Part shown: one piece after another, positions 1 through 12,756 of the stretch
How positions within the stretch are numbered: the first letter of the stretch is position 1
How the letters are laid out: each line of letters starts with the position of its first letter
Program-made: the position numbers and the translations under genes
DNA from: Stictocephala bisonia
Lineage: Eukaryota; Arthropoda; Insecta; Hemiptera; Membracidae
DNA: 64,000 nucleotides
Assembly: GCA_035578905.1 (NCBI GenBank)
Contig: JAQJVL010000161.1
Location: forward strand, 947,020 to 1,011,019
Reading direction: 5' to 3'
Notes under the pieces: model-generated
Seen by the model: only the letters and a program-made list of their open reading frames with translations
The model's database searches: none
What the model was told of the DNA's origin: nothing

Positions 1-49
1 TTACTCACTGCGCTCGTTACACGTCGCCTTCGACCTCTACCTGACACAT

Positions 50-658
50 TTTACTACAAATAATAGTAGGTTAACTGTATAACGTAAATCACAATATTAA
101 ATGTATTTACAGTATCTCACTCATACTTCTTGAATTGCTACCCACTTATTGGTATAAACATACAATGATGTTACTTAGTCTATTTCAAACATGTTCATTT
201 AATGATTTTGTTGTTTTATAACTGAAGATTTATTAAATAAATAAAATAACTACATTAGATTACCATTGAAACCTTCAAGTCCATATAGCGGAGCCGTGGA
301 ACCTTAAAATGGAATGTGTTTAAAACCGTGAGTTTAACCTTCCCTGGTTTAACATTACGAAAGATCTAACCTCCTCAATATTATAAAAACCATCATTTAC
401 ATTCCAACTTTTGGAAATCAGTATTTACATTTGAACAATGATTCATTTAAATCACTCTCCGTATTACTCTTACTACCGAAAAACGTACTTTGAGGGCTTC
501 CCATACCATTTAGGGTGTAAATATTACATAATTAAGGCCTTATTGCTCAATTACAAACAAAGGGGAATTTTTTGACACCTCGAGCTTTTAAATAGGTGAA
601 GGAATAAGGAAGGAGTTGTGTTGACAAATAACTATTTCACGTATTACATATAAGGATT
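50..658 (+). repeat. Dispersed repeat, copy 1 (family shared with 41012-41930)
   Basis: AT-rich non-coding sequence that aligns collinearly with 41012-41930. Shared blocks include the text around 230-280 (tattaaataaataaaata followed by attagattaccattgaaa), the block at 345-410 (acattacgaaagat, then aacctcctcaatattataaa) and the block near 470-500 (gaccgaaaacgtactt-like). It lacks about 280 bp present in the other copy, where a small inverted-repeat element appears to have inserted. No coding capacity is seen, so the family is unclassified. Confidence 0.7.
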
Positions 659-919
659 TAAAAGGAAAATAAATATTTATAATAAAATAAAAAGAGAATT
701 TTTGTTGACAGCTTGGTAGTTCTGTCTTATTGAATGGTAGGCCTAATTTTCAAAATTTTAAATATAAAACTTAAATATTAATTAATAAAAAATTTGGTCT
801 ATTAACCATTACTTTTCATTCCATTCAGTTTTAAAATTTACTGTTACATACTGGCAAATATAAATTAAAGCATTTAGAGTTATATAAACTGTGGATTGTT
901 GTCATGCTCCAATAAAGTC

Positions 920-3110
920 GGAGCAGCTGGTGCAAATCCTAGATGCTTGAATCACACGTAAATCAGTTCAACCTCGCTAAACAACTGAACCCCATACTAG
1001 ATGCCTGAACTATGCTCCCTCCCTGACCAAGCTAAACAACTGAGCTTCCCTCATATATATGACTACACCACACTTCACATTTGACTAAGTTGAGCTGGTG
1101 AGCCATACTCCCCATCCTAGATGGCTGAACCATGCTCTCTCCCTGACCAAGCTAAACAACTGAGCTTCCCTCATATATATGACTACACCACACTTCACAT
1201 TTGACTGAGGTGAGCTGGTGAGTCACACTCCCCATCCTAGATGCCTGAACCATGCTCCCTCCCTGACCAAGCTAAACAACTGAGCTTCCCTCATATATAT
1301 GACTACACCACACTTCACATTTGACTAAGGTGAGCTGGTGAGCCACACTCCTCATCCTAGATGGCTGAACCATGCTCTCTCCCTAACCAAGCTAAACAAC
1401 TGAGCTTCCTTCATATATATGATTAAACCACACTTCACATTTAACTAAGGTGAGCTGGTGAGCCACACTCCCCATCCTAGATGCCAGAACTATACTCCCT
1501 CCCTAACCAAGCTAAACAACTGAGCTTCCTTCATATATTTGATTACACCACACTTCACATTTGACTAAGGTGAGCTGGTGAGCCACACTCCCCATCCTAG
1601 ATGCCAGAACGATACTCCCTCCCTAACCAAGCTAAACAACTGAGCTTCCTTCATATATATGATTAAACCACACTTCACATTTAACTATGGTGAGCTGGTG
1701 ATCCACACTCCCCATCCTAGATGCCAGAACTATACTCCCTCCCTAACCAAGCTAAACAACTGAGCTTCCTTCATATATTTGACTACACCACACTTCACAT
1801 TTGACTGAGGTGAACTGGTGAGTCACACTCCCCATCCTAGATGGGTGAACCATGCTCCCTCCCTGACCAAGCTAAACAACTGAGCTTCCCTCATATATAT
1901 GACTACACCACACTTCACATTTGACTGAGGTGAACTGGTGAGCCACACTCCCCATCCTAGATGGCTGAACCATGCTCTCTCCCTGACCAAGCTAAACAAC
2001 TGAGCTTCCCTCATATATATTACTACACCACACTTCACATTTGACTAAGGTGAGCTGGTGAGCCACACTCCCCATCCTAGATGCCAGAACGATACTCCCT
2101 CCCTAACCAAGCTAAACAACTGAGCTTCCTTCATATATATGATTAAACCACACTTCATATTTAACTAAGGTGAGCTGGTGAGCCACACTCCCCATCCTAG
2201 ATGCCAGAACTATACTCCCTCCCTAACCAAGCTAAACAACTGAGCTTCCTTCATATATTTGATTACACCACACTTCACATTTGACTAAGGTGAGCTGGTG
2301 AGCCACACTCCCCATCCTAGATGCCTGAACTATACTCCCTCCCTAACCAAGCTAAACAACTGAGCTTCCCTCATATATTTGATTACACCACACTTCACAT
2401 TTAACTAAGGTGAGCTGGTGAGCCGCACTCCCCATCCTAGATGCCAGAACTATACTCCCTCCCTAACCAAGGTAAACAACTGAGCTTCCCTCATATATAT
2501 GACTACACCACACTTCACATTTGACTGAGGTGAGCTGGTGAGCCACACTCCCCATCCTAGATGCCTGAACTATACTCCCTCCCTAACCAAGCTAAACAAC
2601 TGAGCTTCCTTCATATATTTGATTACACCACACTTCACATTTGACTAAGGTGAGCTGGTGAGCCACACTCCCCATCCTAGATGCTAGAACGATACTCCCT
2701 CCCTAACCAAGCTAAACAACTGAGCTTCCCTCATATATTTGATTACACCACACTTCACATTTGACTACGGTGAGCTGGTGAGCTACACTCCCCATCCTAG
2801 ATGCCAGAACTATACTCCCTCCCTAACCAATCTAAACAGCAGAACGCCCCACAAAGATTACAACACCAGAATTCATATTTGGCAGAGGTGACCCACACAC
2901 CCCAACCTAGATGCCTGAATTATGCCCTCTCCCTAACCAAGCTAAACGCCCCACAAAGATTACAACACCATAATTCAGATTTGGCCGTGGTGACCCACAC
3001 CCCGTTCTAAATGCTTGAACCATACCTCTCCCTAACCAAGCTGAACAGCTGAACGCCCCACAAAGATTTGACTGAGGTGAGTCACACCTTCTATATACTT
3101 GAATCATGCC
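920..3110. repeat. Satellite array, 120-bp unit, about 18 copies
   Basis: The motif ctgagcttcc followed by tcatatatat recurs every 120 bp exactly between about 1020 and 2830 (15 regular units). More diverged and shortened units lie on the left (920-1020) and right (2830-3110). Variants alternate between atgcctgaac, atgccagaac and atggctgaac. In the last three units the ctgagcttcc block is replaced by ccccacaaagatt. The homogeneous core with decayed edges is typical of unequal exchange. Short open frames on the minus strand are by-products of the unit. Confidence 0.95.
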
Positions 3111-4291
3111 GGTTTGATGTTCTTCTGACAATCTGACAATATGTTTGTGAATAATCTCACGTTAACTAGAACAACATACGGCAGGCATCACGGCAAAGAT
3201 GCAATACTGTGGCATCTGTGACATCACATGTCACAATTACCTAATTTTAAATAAATCTACCAATTACATGGAAATTTTCATCTAAACTGTATCTAAGCTT
3301 TCATTAACCATAATCAGCTTGACTTATAATCTCGGTAATTACAACAACCATGTTTGTGTATACAGTAGTACTGTTCGTCCTACATGGCTGCCACTTCACC
3401 CGTGTAACATCAGTTGGATGAGCGTGATCGCGTACACAGTACCACCTAATAGCAGATGAGCAATTGATTTTATAGTTAAAAATATAATTGTTTATGATAT
3501 ACCCTTATTCTACCCGAATTATAGCTTTAAAAAAAAAACCCTTTGATTATTTTATTATTATAACAATTTATTTATGTAATTTGTTTTATACTACCATATT
3601 ACTAATGTTCGTATTCTTTTTAACTCAATTATCGTAACATAAAAACAAATTGTAAATCAAATTTAAAAAATCTTAATATAATTGATGGTAATTAAAGACA
3701 AATCAATTAATAGACAATTATGAAATATTTTAGTTTTTACAGTTTGCTTAGGGTATAATGATTGATGAAAATTTATTATTGTTTCAAAAAGTCTGTACCC
3801 AAGGGTAAAGAGATGCATTTATGCTAAATCAGGAATGAAGTTAAATTGTAAAACTGTTAACATAACAACGACCTCGTGTTCGATTGTTGTATGACAACCA
3901 TCTCACTTCCAAAATTGCGATCCAAAGCTGTTTCATTCAAGGTTAAGTTATCAAAGTTTAGTGAGTTGTCAGTCATACGGACTCGCAAACTACTCAACGG
4001 TTGAAACAGTCACGTTAAGTTTGCATATTCTATTGGGGGCTCATTAGCTTGCCAAAGAAGCCGTGGACTTCAAGAGAACTTTGATAACACACAAAACTTA
4101 AGCTGCTGGAATTGCTTTGTTCTAAAACACTCTTTCATTGTGAGAATATTTGCATAAATTGCTTATTGCATAGTAACGATCGAATATGCAATTTTAAACT
4201 AAACTTCTTCTTATAATGGGTGGGAGAGGGAGTTAGCAAATAACCTATTTATATTATTGAACACAAATTGGTTATTTTTTAAATCCCCACC
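3111..4291. other. Unannotated AT-rich spacer
   Basis: No open frame, RNA gene or repeat structure that I can support. It is single-copy within this window. Confidence 0.5.
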
Positions 4292-5062
4292 CCACCCACC
4301 CATACGTACAGTGGTATGGACCACACATCTGCCCATACACGTACGCTACTATCGACCTCCCATACACGTACGCTGCTATCGACCTAATAACCCACCCATA
4401 CATGAATGTACGGTCGTATCTACCCTCTCACCCGTCCATACACGTACGCTACTATTGACCTAATAACCCACCCATACATGAATGTACGGTCGTATCTACC
4501 CTCTCACCCGTCCATACACGTACGCTGCTATTGACCTAATAACCCACCCATACATGAATGTACGGTCGTATCTACCCTCTCACCCGTCCATACACGTACG
4601 CTGCTATTGACCTAATAACCCACCCATACATGAATGTACGGTCGTATCTACCCTCTCACCCGTCCATACACGTACGCTGCTATTGACCTAATAACCCACC
4701 CATACATGAATGTACGGTCGTATCTACCCTCTCACCCATCCATACACGTACGCTGCTATTGACCTAATAACCCACCCATACATGAATGTACGGTCGTATC
4801 TACCCTCTTACCCGTCCATACACGTACGCTGCTATTGACCTAATAACCCACCCATACGTACAGTGGTATTGGACCACACATCTGCCCATACACGTACGCT
4901 GCTATTGACCTAATAACCCACCCATACATGAATAAATGAATGTACGGTCGTATCTACCCTCTCACCCGTCCATACACGTACGCTGCTATTGACCTAATAA
5001 CCCACCCATAAATGAATGTACGGTCGTATCTACCCTCTCACCCGTCCATACACGTACAGTGG
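4292..5062. repeat. Minisatellite array, 76-bp unit, about 10 copies
   Basis: The block gacctaataacccacccata recurs at 4381, 4457, 4533 and so on with a 76-bp period. Each unit holds cacgtacg and tgtacggtcgta, which are short near-palindromes around CGTACG. Copies near 4300-4340 and 4855-4890 carry an alternative segment (acagtggtat, ggaccacaca). The same variant lies at the left edge and inside the array, which suggests gene conversion or duplication of an edge unit. Confidence 0.95.
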
Positions 5063-5550
5063 TAAGAAACTAATTTTAATTCGTTTCTTCAACGAAAGAA
5101 TTAATGCGGAGGTTATTTAGGATATTACAACCATATATCCTAAGGATAAATATAGATGGTTTGAAAAATTACGAAACGTATATGCTGCATTTCCCAGTAA
5201 CTCTTTAGTTTCTGTGGTAATGTTATTTAAATCCAAACTATTCTAATCCTCGGTGTTTCAGGGAAGGGATTCTGATCACTCGTTTGCCTAAAAACCAACC
5301 CACCCAATTTTTTTTCATAAGTTTATATTGGTTGTACCACCGACTATAGAAACAAGGGGACTGTCCACTCAATAGGTCTCGAGGAGCCGGTATTCTGTTG
5401 GGAAAAATTAGTTCATGTTCGGTGTCCACAGGTAGCGGCAGAGGTTTCCCTCTCGCAGCATCTCTCTTCACCCCTCTCTCTGACTCAATACAGCGCAAGT
5501 TGACGTGACTAATATTTAAGGTAATAATACGGCAAGTTCATGCGTCTCTA
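5063..5550. other. Unannotated spacer
   Basis: Unique sequence between two arrays. An 86-codon minus-strand open frame (5238-5498) has no recognisable domain and is not called. A slightly GC-richer stretch lies at 5380-5480. Confidence 0.45.
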
Positions 5551-6956
5551 GCAAATGCATTGCCTTGGACAGACTATTTATACAGCAAATGTATCGCCTT
5601 GTACAGTCTGTTTATGCAGCAAATGTATTGCCTTGTACAGTCTGTTTATGCAGCAAATGCATTGCCTTGGACTGACTTTTTATGCAGTAAATGTATTGCC
5701 TTTGACGGTCTGTTTATGTAGAAAATACATTGCCTTGGACAGTCTGTTTATGCAGCAAATGCATTGCCTTGGACAGTATGTTTATGCATAAAATGCATTG
5801 CCTTGGACAGTCTGTTTATGCAGCAAATGCGCTGCCTTAGACAGTCTGTTTATGGAGCAAATTTATTGCCTTGTACAGTATGTGTATGCAGCAAATGCAT
5901 AGCCTTTGACGGTCTGTATGTAGAAAATACATGCCTTGGAGAGTCTGTTTATGCTGAAAATGCATTGCCTTGGACAGTCTGTTTATGCAGAAAATACATT
6001 GCCTTGGGCTGTCTGTTTATGCAGCAAATGTATTGCCTTGTACAGTTTGTTTATGCAGAAAATGCACAGCTTTTGACAGTCTGTTTATGCAGCAAATGCA
6101 TTGCCTTGGACAGTATGTTTATACAGAATAGGCGCTGCCTTGGACTGTCTGATTATGCAGCAAAAGCATTGCCTTGTACAGTCTGTTTGTGCAGCAAATG
6201 CTTAGCTTTTGACAGTCTGTTTATGCAGCAAACGCATTGTCTTGGGCCGTCTGATTATGCAGCAAATTTATTTCCTTGGACAGTCTGTTTATATGGAAAA
6301 TGCATTGCCATGGACAGTCTGATTATGCAGCAAATTCATTTCCTTGGACAGTCTGTTTATATGGAAAATGCATTGCCTTGGACAGTCTGTTTATACAGTA
6401 AATGCATAGCCTTGGGCTGCCTGTTTATCCAGCAAATTCTTTGCCTTGGACAGTCTGTTTATGCAGTAAATGCAAAGCCTTGGACAGTCTGTTTATGCAG
6501 CAAAATCTTTGCCTTGTACAGTCTGTTTATGCAGCAAATGCATAGCATTTGACAGACTGTTTATGCAGCAAATGCATCGCCTTGGACAGTCTGTTTATAT
6601 GAAAAATGCATTGCCATGGACAGTCTGTTTATGCAGAATATGCATTGCCTTGGGCAGACTGTTTATGCAGCAAATTCATTGCCTTGGACAGTCTGTTTAT
6701 GTAGCACATTCATTGCCTTGGACAGTGTGTTTATGCAGCACATTCATTGCCTTGGACAGTCTGTTTATGCAGCACATTCATTGCCTTGTACAGTCTGTTT
6801 ATGCAGCAATGTATTGCCATGGACAGTCTGTTTATGCAGAAAATGCATTGCCTTGGGCAGACTGTTTATGCAGCAAATTCATATCCTTGGACAGTCTGTT
6901 TATGTAGCACATTCATTGCCTTGGACAGTGTGTTTATGCATAGCCTTGGACAGTCA
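5551..6956. repeat. Minisatellite array, 34-bp unit, about 41 copies
   Basis: Unit of the form aaatgcattgccttggacag plus tctgtttatgcagc, seen at 5553, 5587, 5621 and onward with a 34-bp period. Because 34 is not a multiple of three, the three forward frames read the same 34-residue pseudo-peptide in three phases. This explains the overlapping open frames here (up to 262 codons). Substitutions are scattered without codon bias, so it is not treated as coding. Confidence 0.95.
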
Positions 6957-9263
6957 TTGCATGTCATTTTGTCCATTGACAAGCTGTCAATTATTACGAG
7001 GGTTATACGAATTTTATATGAATTACATTTCGTTGTAAAAATGCATTGCTATAGCTGTCCAGTTTTGTTGGCTTATATAGAATTTTAATTGTATACACAA
7101 AAATATACACCATATTCACAAGAATATGGTATTTATAAAATTATATAACTTTCCATCTATGGGCTATTTTGGGCACAAGGAATCTTGAGCTGTAAGGATA
7201 TGAATAATTGATTTAACATTTACATTCATTGCCGATTTAATAAGAATCGTCACATCACATAGCACTTCTGTGTGGACGGATGGGTTTGATATGAAATATC
7301 ACTGCGCATGTGATTAAATATATTGTAATTGTAAGTACGATATTAAATGTAGTGGCCTGTTACAGTGTATGGCAACGATGCAATAACCTAAAAGGGTCAT
7401 TTACCATATAAATGAATGTTATCAAATATGAAGTCTTGAACATATAATGTCCCAAGGTGTTTTTTAGTATAAGGATTTAAGGATCATTTCGGCATTCTTC
7501 AAAACCACCCAGTAAAAAAATAATTAATCACACATAAGAGACCATTAAAATAAGAGGATTTCTGAATTTATAATCCGATAGTATTAACGCAAACAAATTT
7601 TATGTAAAACATGTGTGAAAATCAACATCGATATACATACTTCAACGAAAACAGTAATTTTAGTATTACAATGAATTACTATTATTATTAAGCTATAGTA
7701 TAAAATAGTTATAATCTCTAGTTATAGTGCTTTCAATCAGTAATAGTAATAAGGAGACTATCGAATGTTATTTCTGTTGTTCCTTAAAGTTATTTGACTC
7801 ATTAAAGAGATAATATTTTTTAATGATATATCTAAATGTAACGTTCCTAGAAGTGAAGTGTACTCCCTGTACACGAACTATACAATCCAGGTTACGAACT
7901 GTATTGATTGACTCATCCCAGATTATAATTTGGCGCACCTAACTAGGCCCATTATTACAAACAATGATAGTACATCACCAGTGAACACCTGACACAAAGA
8001 TATAACATTACATCGAGCCAAACATAATAATATTACTAAATATACTAATCTATAACATTTTACTGACCTGAGTGTTGCAGAACCTCTACTTCAAGATGTT
8101 CCCCGTTTGATTGTTCACGTCTGCATACCGAAGTCAACGAAACAAAAACAAATCATAAACTCCACGCTAATTTACTCGCTTTTTACAATTATAGGTTTTA
8201 CAATAATTAAAATAAAGTAGGCTAGTGTCGCCTGAATTCAGGGAGTCTGCAACCCGCACGAAAATGGTGGCTGCTCTTTGCATAAGCGAATGTAAAAATC
8301 GATAGGGAATCGTCCGAAGTCATGCGCGGGGACGCTGGCGCGCGGCGGACACCAGTGGAATTATAAACTCAATCTATTTTCACCCACTAAAAAGTCAAAA
8401 TTGGTGATTTATTATAAATTAATATAGACAAAATTAATTCTAATTAAAATTTAAAATCACTTATACGTTTCGTAAAAATTTAATGACCGAAAGGAATTCG
8501 CTAGTTTCTATAAGAATGAGTGGCGAATTGAATGAAGGTGTATTGGAATGGCTGGAGCGGGGTCCATTGAGAAAACAACGCCCGTGGCTGGCTGCATATA
8601 CGGTTTTTACCCCGCGTTAAATACAATGTGACACGCGTGCTATTTATAGCCGCGTGACGACGACAATAGGTCATTAGGGAGGTGTCTTTCAGGGTAAAAC
8701 AAGCCATACAGAATGTTATGAAAACAATTGGGAAACTTATAATAAATGGTTGCTCTAGTAATCTATATTGTATTCTATAAAAAAGTAATATTTTTATTCA
8801 AAATACATATGGTTGAGATATAAGACAGTAATTTTTGACAGAAAGAATTGTCAGATATACAATAATAATAAAATGTGAACGACTGTTCTAGATCTTTAAC
8901 TTAAAACTCGTTTGATTGAAATTAATTCAAAATGTGTAAACTGAACTTTTAAAGGCCAGATGTTTGCTGACATAGGGATAACTTTTACATTCTCGTAGAA
9001 AGAAACTTTAAGGACTATTGGTACAAACTCAGATATTTAAATTTTATTGGATTTTTCAGAATTTGAAACCACGACAATGACGGCAGAATTTCTATCTTGT
9101 AGGCTACAAGAAATCTAGTCACGAAAGTTAACAATCAAATTTTGTGATTCGCATGTTTTAAAATAAATGTAACATTTATATTATATTCGTACTCAAACTT
9201 GGACATCAAGCAAATGTCAAGCCACAACATGTGTACATAGAACATGTTCAACATTGAAAACTA
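6957..9263. other. Unannotated region with one CpG-rich patch
   Basis: Mostly AT-rich unique DNA. At about 8225-8350 a CpG-rich patch contains gcgcggggacgctggcgcgc, in strong contrast to its surroundings. On the minus strand a good 5' splice site (CACTCAG followed by GTCAGTAA) lies near 8072. A short untranslated first exon running from the CpG patch leftwards is conceivable but unsupported by any coding exon in the window. Confidence 0.35.
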
Positions 9264-9288
9264 AATATATATATATATATATATATAT
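9264..9288. repeat. (AT)n microsatellite
   Basis: An uninterrupted AT dinucleotide run of about 25 bp. Confidence 0.9.
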
Positions 9289-9700
9289 GGATTGAAATAA
9301 ATGCTAACGACAGAGTATAACTAATGACAATTTTGTAAAGAAGAATATTATAAAAGATTACAACTACATCCTTGTTTGTGATATATATTTTCAACAACTC
9401 AAGTTTAGTACACAAAGATGAAGGTAGTGCGATGATTCCCCTGGAACAATCCTTTGTGAGGCTCTCTATTAAAATATAATAAACCTGGTGTACCTAAATA
9501 TGTCATAAATATGTGTAGGACCTATCTTTTTGTATATGTATGCTACTAAACTTCCATTGTGTGAAGGTTTACTTCTTCTAATTGCTACAAACACCATATG
9601 TGCTAATAAAGAAACTAAAATATCGAACCCAAATTGTGTAAATCCAAACTTCGGATACCATCCACGTCCTTCAGGGGACCATTCTTGCGAGAAGTGACTT

Positions 9701-9967
9701 GATTATATAAATTTATTTATTTATAATAGTGTTAGAATGGAATTTGATTTTAATTAAAATATTTTATGCAGAATAAAGTAAATAAAACGTCTCAAAATAC
9801 TTCACCAAGGTGATGCGAGATTGTCCCGAACACTTCACCCTCCAAGGTGAAGCGAGATTGTTGCGAACACTTCACCTTTCAAGGTAATGCGAGATTGTCC
9901 CGAACACTTCACCCTCCAAGGTGATGCGAGATTGTCCCAAACCGCAATCTCCTTGGCGGGTGAATTG
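9701..9967 (+). repeat. Left arm of foldback: about 95-bp end plus four or five 37-bp units
   Basis: Units read cttcaccctccaaggtgatg then cgagattgtcccgaaca. Around 9940-9965 the orientation flips: gcaatctc, cttggcgggtgaa is a shortened unit in right-arm orientation. The hairpin turn is therefore at about 9940, and the right arm begins just before the LINE. Confidence 0.85.
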
Positions 9968-9970
9968 TGA

Positions 9971-12066
9971 ATTGAAACTAATAAAACCGGGTCGTTTATA
10001 GAGTATTATAAACAATACAAACAGATATATCGCAAAATAATAAAAGTTGCAAAGACTATGCATCTAAGTAAACAACTAGCGACGGCTGACAATCTGGCAA
10101 GGGAGGCTTGGAGGGTAATAGATAAGGACAGGAACAAGAAACCTGCTCCGCTACCTGCCGATATGCCGAGTCCCGACTCCTTTAATCAATATTTTGTAAA
10201 CATTGGAGAACAAAAGCACGCACTGATAACCGAACCAGAAATACGGGCCCATTCGGACTTCATTCACCCTAATACAATGTCGCTATATCCAACTGATTCT
10301 AGTGAGGTATACAGAATAATCATGAAACTTAAGAATTCAAACTCAACTGGCTATGACGGTCTTAGCCACAAAATTATTCGACACTGTGCCAGTTCCATTA
10401 GTGAACCATTATCAAACATAATCAATGCATCGATGTCTCAGGGTTTGTTTCCGTCTGAACTGAAACAGACTCTGATTCGTCCTATATTCAAAAATGGAAT
10501 TTCCAGCCTACCGGAGAATTGGAGACCAGTTGCAAATATTTCTACCGTTTCAAAGGTTTATGAACATATATTTGCAAATAGATTGACAAAATTTTTGTTT
10601 AAATATAATTTACTATGTAAAGAACAATTTGGATTTGTAAAGAACAGAAATACTACAGATGCAATGGTAGACCTCGTCACGAGAGCTGTCACTGCACTGG
10701 ATAATAAACAAAAGTCTGTTGGAGTGTTTTTAGATTTGCAAAAGGCTTTTGACTGCTTAGATCACAAACTACTTTTTAAACGGCTTTACGAGCTTGGAGT
10801 ACGAGGTATAGCCTTAGACTGGATTCAATCTTATTTATCATCTAGGACACAAATTGTTAAGATTGGTAATGCACAGTCAGAAAGCATGAACCTTAAATTT
10901 GGTATTCCTCAAGGTACAGTATTGGGACCTATTCTTTATATTCTTTATACTAATAGTCTTACGAAAACATTAACCGACATAAAAATCACAATGTACGCTG
11001 ATGACGTTTCAATTATATTGCATAACAAATCGTGGAATAACTTGGAAGTTGACAGCTTTTTGCAATTAAATAACCTATATCAATATCTCAATAGCAACAA
11101 TCTACATGTAAATCCAACTAAAACAAGCTGTGTAAACCTTTCACAAAACAATTGGACTGACTTTAGCCCTGTGATATTTATGAATGATATCGAATTACCT
11201 TTTGTTTCTGAAGTTAAGTACTTGGGACTGATATTTGATGATTCCTTTTCTTGGAAATCACATGTGAATTTTCTCTGCTCTAAAATATCCTCTCAACTAT
11301 TTCTTTTGAAGAGGTTTTCCAACTATGACAATTTATTTATTATGAGATTGATATATACATCACTAATAGAATCGAGGCTGAGGTACGGTATCATATTATG
11401 GGGCTCAACGGCACAGGTAAATTTTAAGAGAGTCTTTACTTTACAAAAAAGAGCTATACGTATAGTTGCAAAATTAACTGGAAGAGCATCATGTAGATAT
11501 TATTTTAAAACCCTCAAAATATTAACATTGCCTTCACTCTACATTTACGAAATGTTGATCTATTATAAGTTTAAACTGACAACGTTCGTAACCGGTGCAA
11601 CTGTTCATAATTATGAAACAAGGCACAGGAACCAGCATAGGCAATCATCACATAGACTGGAACTTTCGTCAACCCTTCCTCAGAATATAGGCCCAAAACT
11701 ATACAATAAATTACCAGAACAAATACGTAATGTAGATACAATAGCCACATTTAAAAATTCCTTACATAATTTTTTGATTGAAAAGGCTTGTTATTTCGTC
11801 AAAGAATTTCTCCAGATGTAAATAGAATAGAATTATTGCCAAAATATTCCAGATTCATATAGAATTATTTTCAAGGTATTTCAGTTTGATTCATACATAA
11901 TTATAATAAAACTTAATTTAATTTTCATTACATGTTAAAATATATTTTGTTTGGAACTAATACAATTGTAATTGCTTACTTAATTTTTAGTTATAAGATT
12001 GACGTTTGTAATACAATGTAAATTGTCAATGTACAATAAAGAAATTTTGAATTTGAATTTGAATTT
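9971..12066 (+). mobile_element. 5'-truncated non-LTR retrotransposon (Jockey/CR1-like LINE) nested in the foldback
   Basis: The reverse-transcriptase frame is open from 9971 with no start codon at the junction, as expected for 5' truncation during target-primed reverse transcription. The endonuclease half is missing. The 3' end is intact: stop at 11821, about 245 bp of 3' UTR, AATAAA at 12035-12040, then a short (tttgaa)n tail to about 12066. Both sides abut foldback-arm sequence: gggtgaattg on the left, and tgttcgggaca resuming on the right. The LINE therefore interrupts one 37-bp unit. The undisrupted frame suggests a recent insertion. Confidence 0.85.
10058..11821 (+). CDS. LINE ORF2 reverse transcriptase, N-terminally truncated
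   Basis: 587 codons from the first in-frame ATG. The frame is actually open from 9971, so this ATG is a convention and not a known start. The product would reverse-transcribe LINE RNA at a nicked target. Visible motifs: a linker with LAREAWRVIDK (about residues 13-23), a fingers region with TGYDGLSHKIIR (about 96-107), motif A FLDLQKAFD with the catalytic Asp at about 226, GIPQGTVLGP at 282-291, and the YADD active site at 313-316. A thumb/C-terminal part carries YETRHR and LYNKLPEQIR, as in Jockey/CR1-group ORF2 proteins. The apurinic-type endonuclease domain that normally precedes the reverse transcriptase is absent, so the copy cannot retrotranspose alone. No internal stop or frameshift is seen. 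The family is certain; the clade is only likely. Confidence 0.95.
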   Translation: MHLSKQLATADNLAREAWRVIDKDRNKKPAPLPADMPSPDSFNQYFVNIGEQKHALITEPEIRAHSDFIHPNTMSLYPTDSSEVYRIIMKLKNSNSTGYDGLSHKIIRHCASSISEPLSNIINASMSQGLFPSELKQTLIRPIFKNGISSLPENWRPVANISTVSKVYEHIFANRLTKFLFKYNLLCKEQFGFVKNRNTTDAMVDLVTRAVTALDNKQKSVGVFLDLQKAFDCLDHKLLFKRLYELGVRGIALDWIQSYLSSRTQIVKIGNAQSESMNLKFGIPQGTVLGPILYILYTNSLTKTLTDIKITMYADDVSIILHNKSWNNLEVDSFLQLNNLYQYLNSNNLHVNPTKTSCVNLSQNNWTDFSPVIFMNDIELPFVSEVKYLGLIFDDSFSWKSHVNFLCSKISSQLFLLKRFSNYDNLFIMRLIYTSLIESRLRYGIILWGSTAQVNFKRVFTLQKRAIRIVAKLTGRASCRYYFKTLKILTLPSLYIYEMLIYYKFKLTTFVTGATVHNYETRHRNQHRQSSHRLELSSTLPQNIGPKLYNKLPEQIRNVDTIATFKNSLHNFLIEKACYFVKEFLQM

Positions 12067-12756
12067 GTTCGGGACAATCTCGCATCACGTTGGAGGGCGA
12101 AGTGTTCGGCACAATCTTGCATCACCTTGGAGGGTGAAATGTTCGGGACAATCTCGCATCAATTTGGAGGGTGAAGTGTTCGGGACAATCTCGCATCACC
12201 TTGGAGGGTGAAATTTTCGGGACAATCTCGCATCACCTTGGAGGGTGAAGTGTTCAGGACAATCTCGCATCACCTTGGAGGGTGAAGTGTTCGGGACAAT
12301 CTCGCATTACCTTGGAGGGTGAAATGTTTGATACAATCTCACATCACCTTGGAGGGTGACGTGTTCGGAACAATCTCGCATCGCCTTGGAGGGTGAAGTG
12401 TTCGGGGCAATCTCGCATCACCTTGGAGGGTGAAGTGTTCGGGACAATCTCGCATCACCTTGGAGGGTGAGGTGTTCAGGACAATGTCGCATCAACTTGG
12501 AGGTTGAAGTGTTCGGAACAATCTCGCATTACCTTGGAGGGTAAAGTGTTCGGGACAATCTCGCATCACCTTGGAGGGTGAAGTGTTCAGGACTATCTCG
12601 CATCACCTTGGAGGGTGAAGTGTTCGGGACAATCTCGTATCACCTTGAAGGGTGAAGTATTTTGAGACGTTTTATTTACTTTATCCTGCATAAAATATTT
12701 TAATTAAATTCAAATTCCATTGTATCACTATTATAAATAAATAAATTTATATAATC
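12066..12756 (-). repeat. Right arm of foldback: about 16 units of 37 bp plus about 95-bp end
   Basis: cttggagggtgaagtgttcg then ggacaatctcgcatcac recurs every 37 bp (for example at 12200 and 12237). It is the reverse complement of the left-arm unit. The right arm carries roughly four times as many units as the left, so the arms have expanded unequally. Units differ by one or two substitutions. Confidence 0.95.

Noticed and set aside
5555..7088. Overlapping Cys-rich frames (up to 262 codons) as secreted proteins
   Set aside because: The 34-bp unit reads the same 34-residue string in all three forward frames; there is no signal peptide or cysteine conservation beyond the unit itself.
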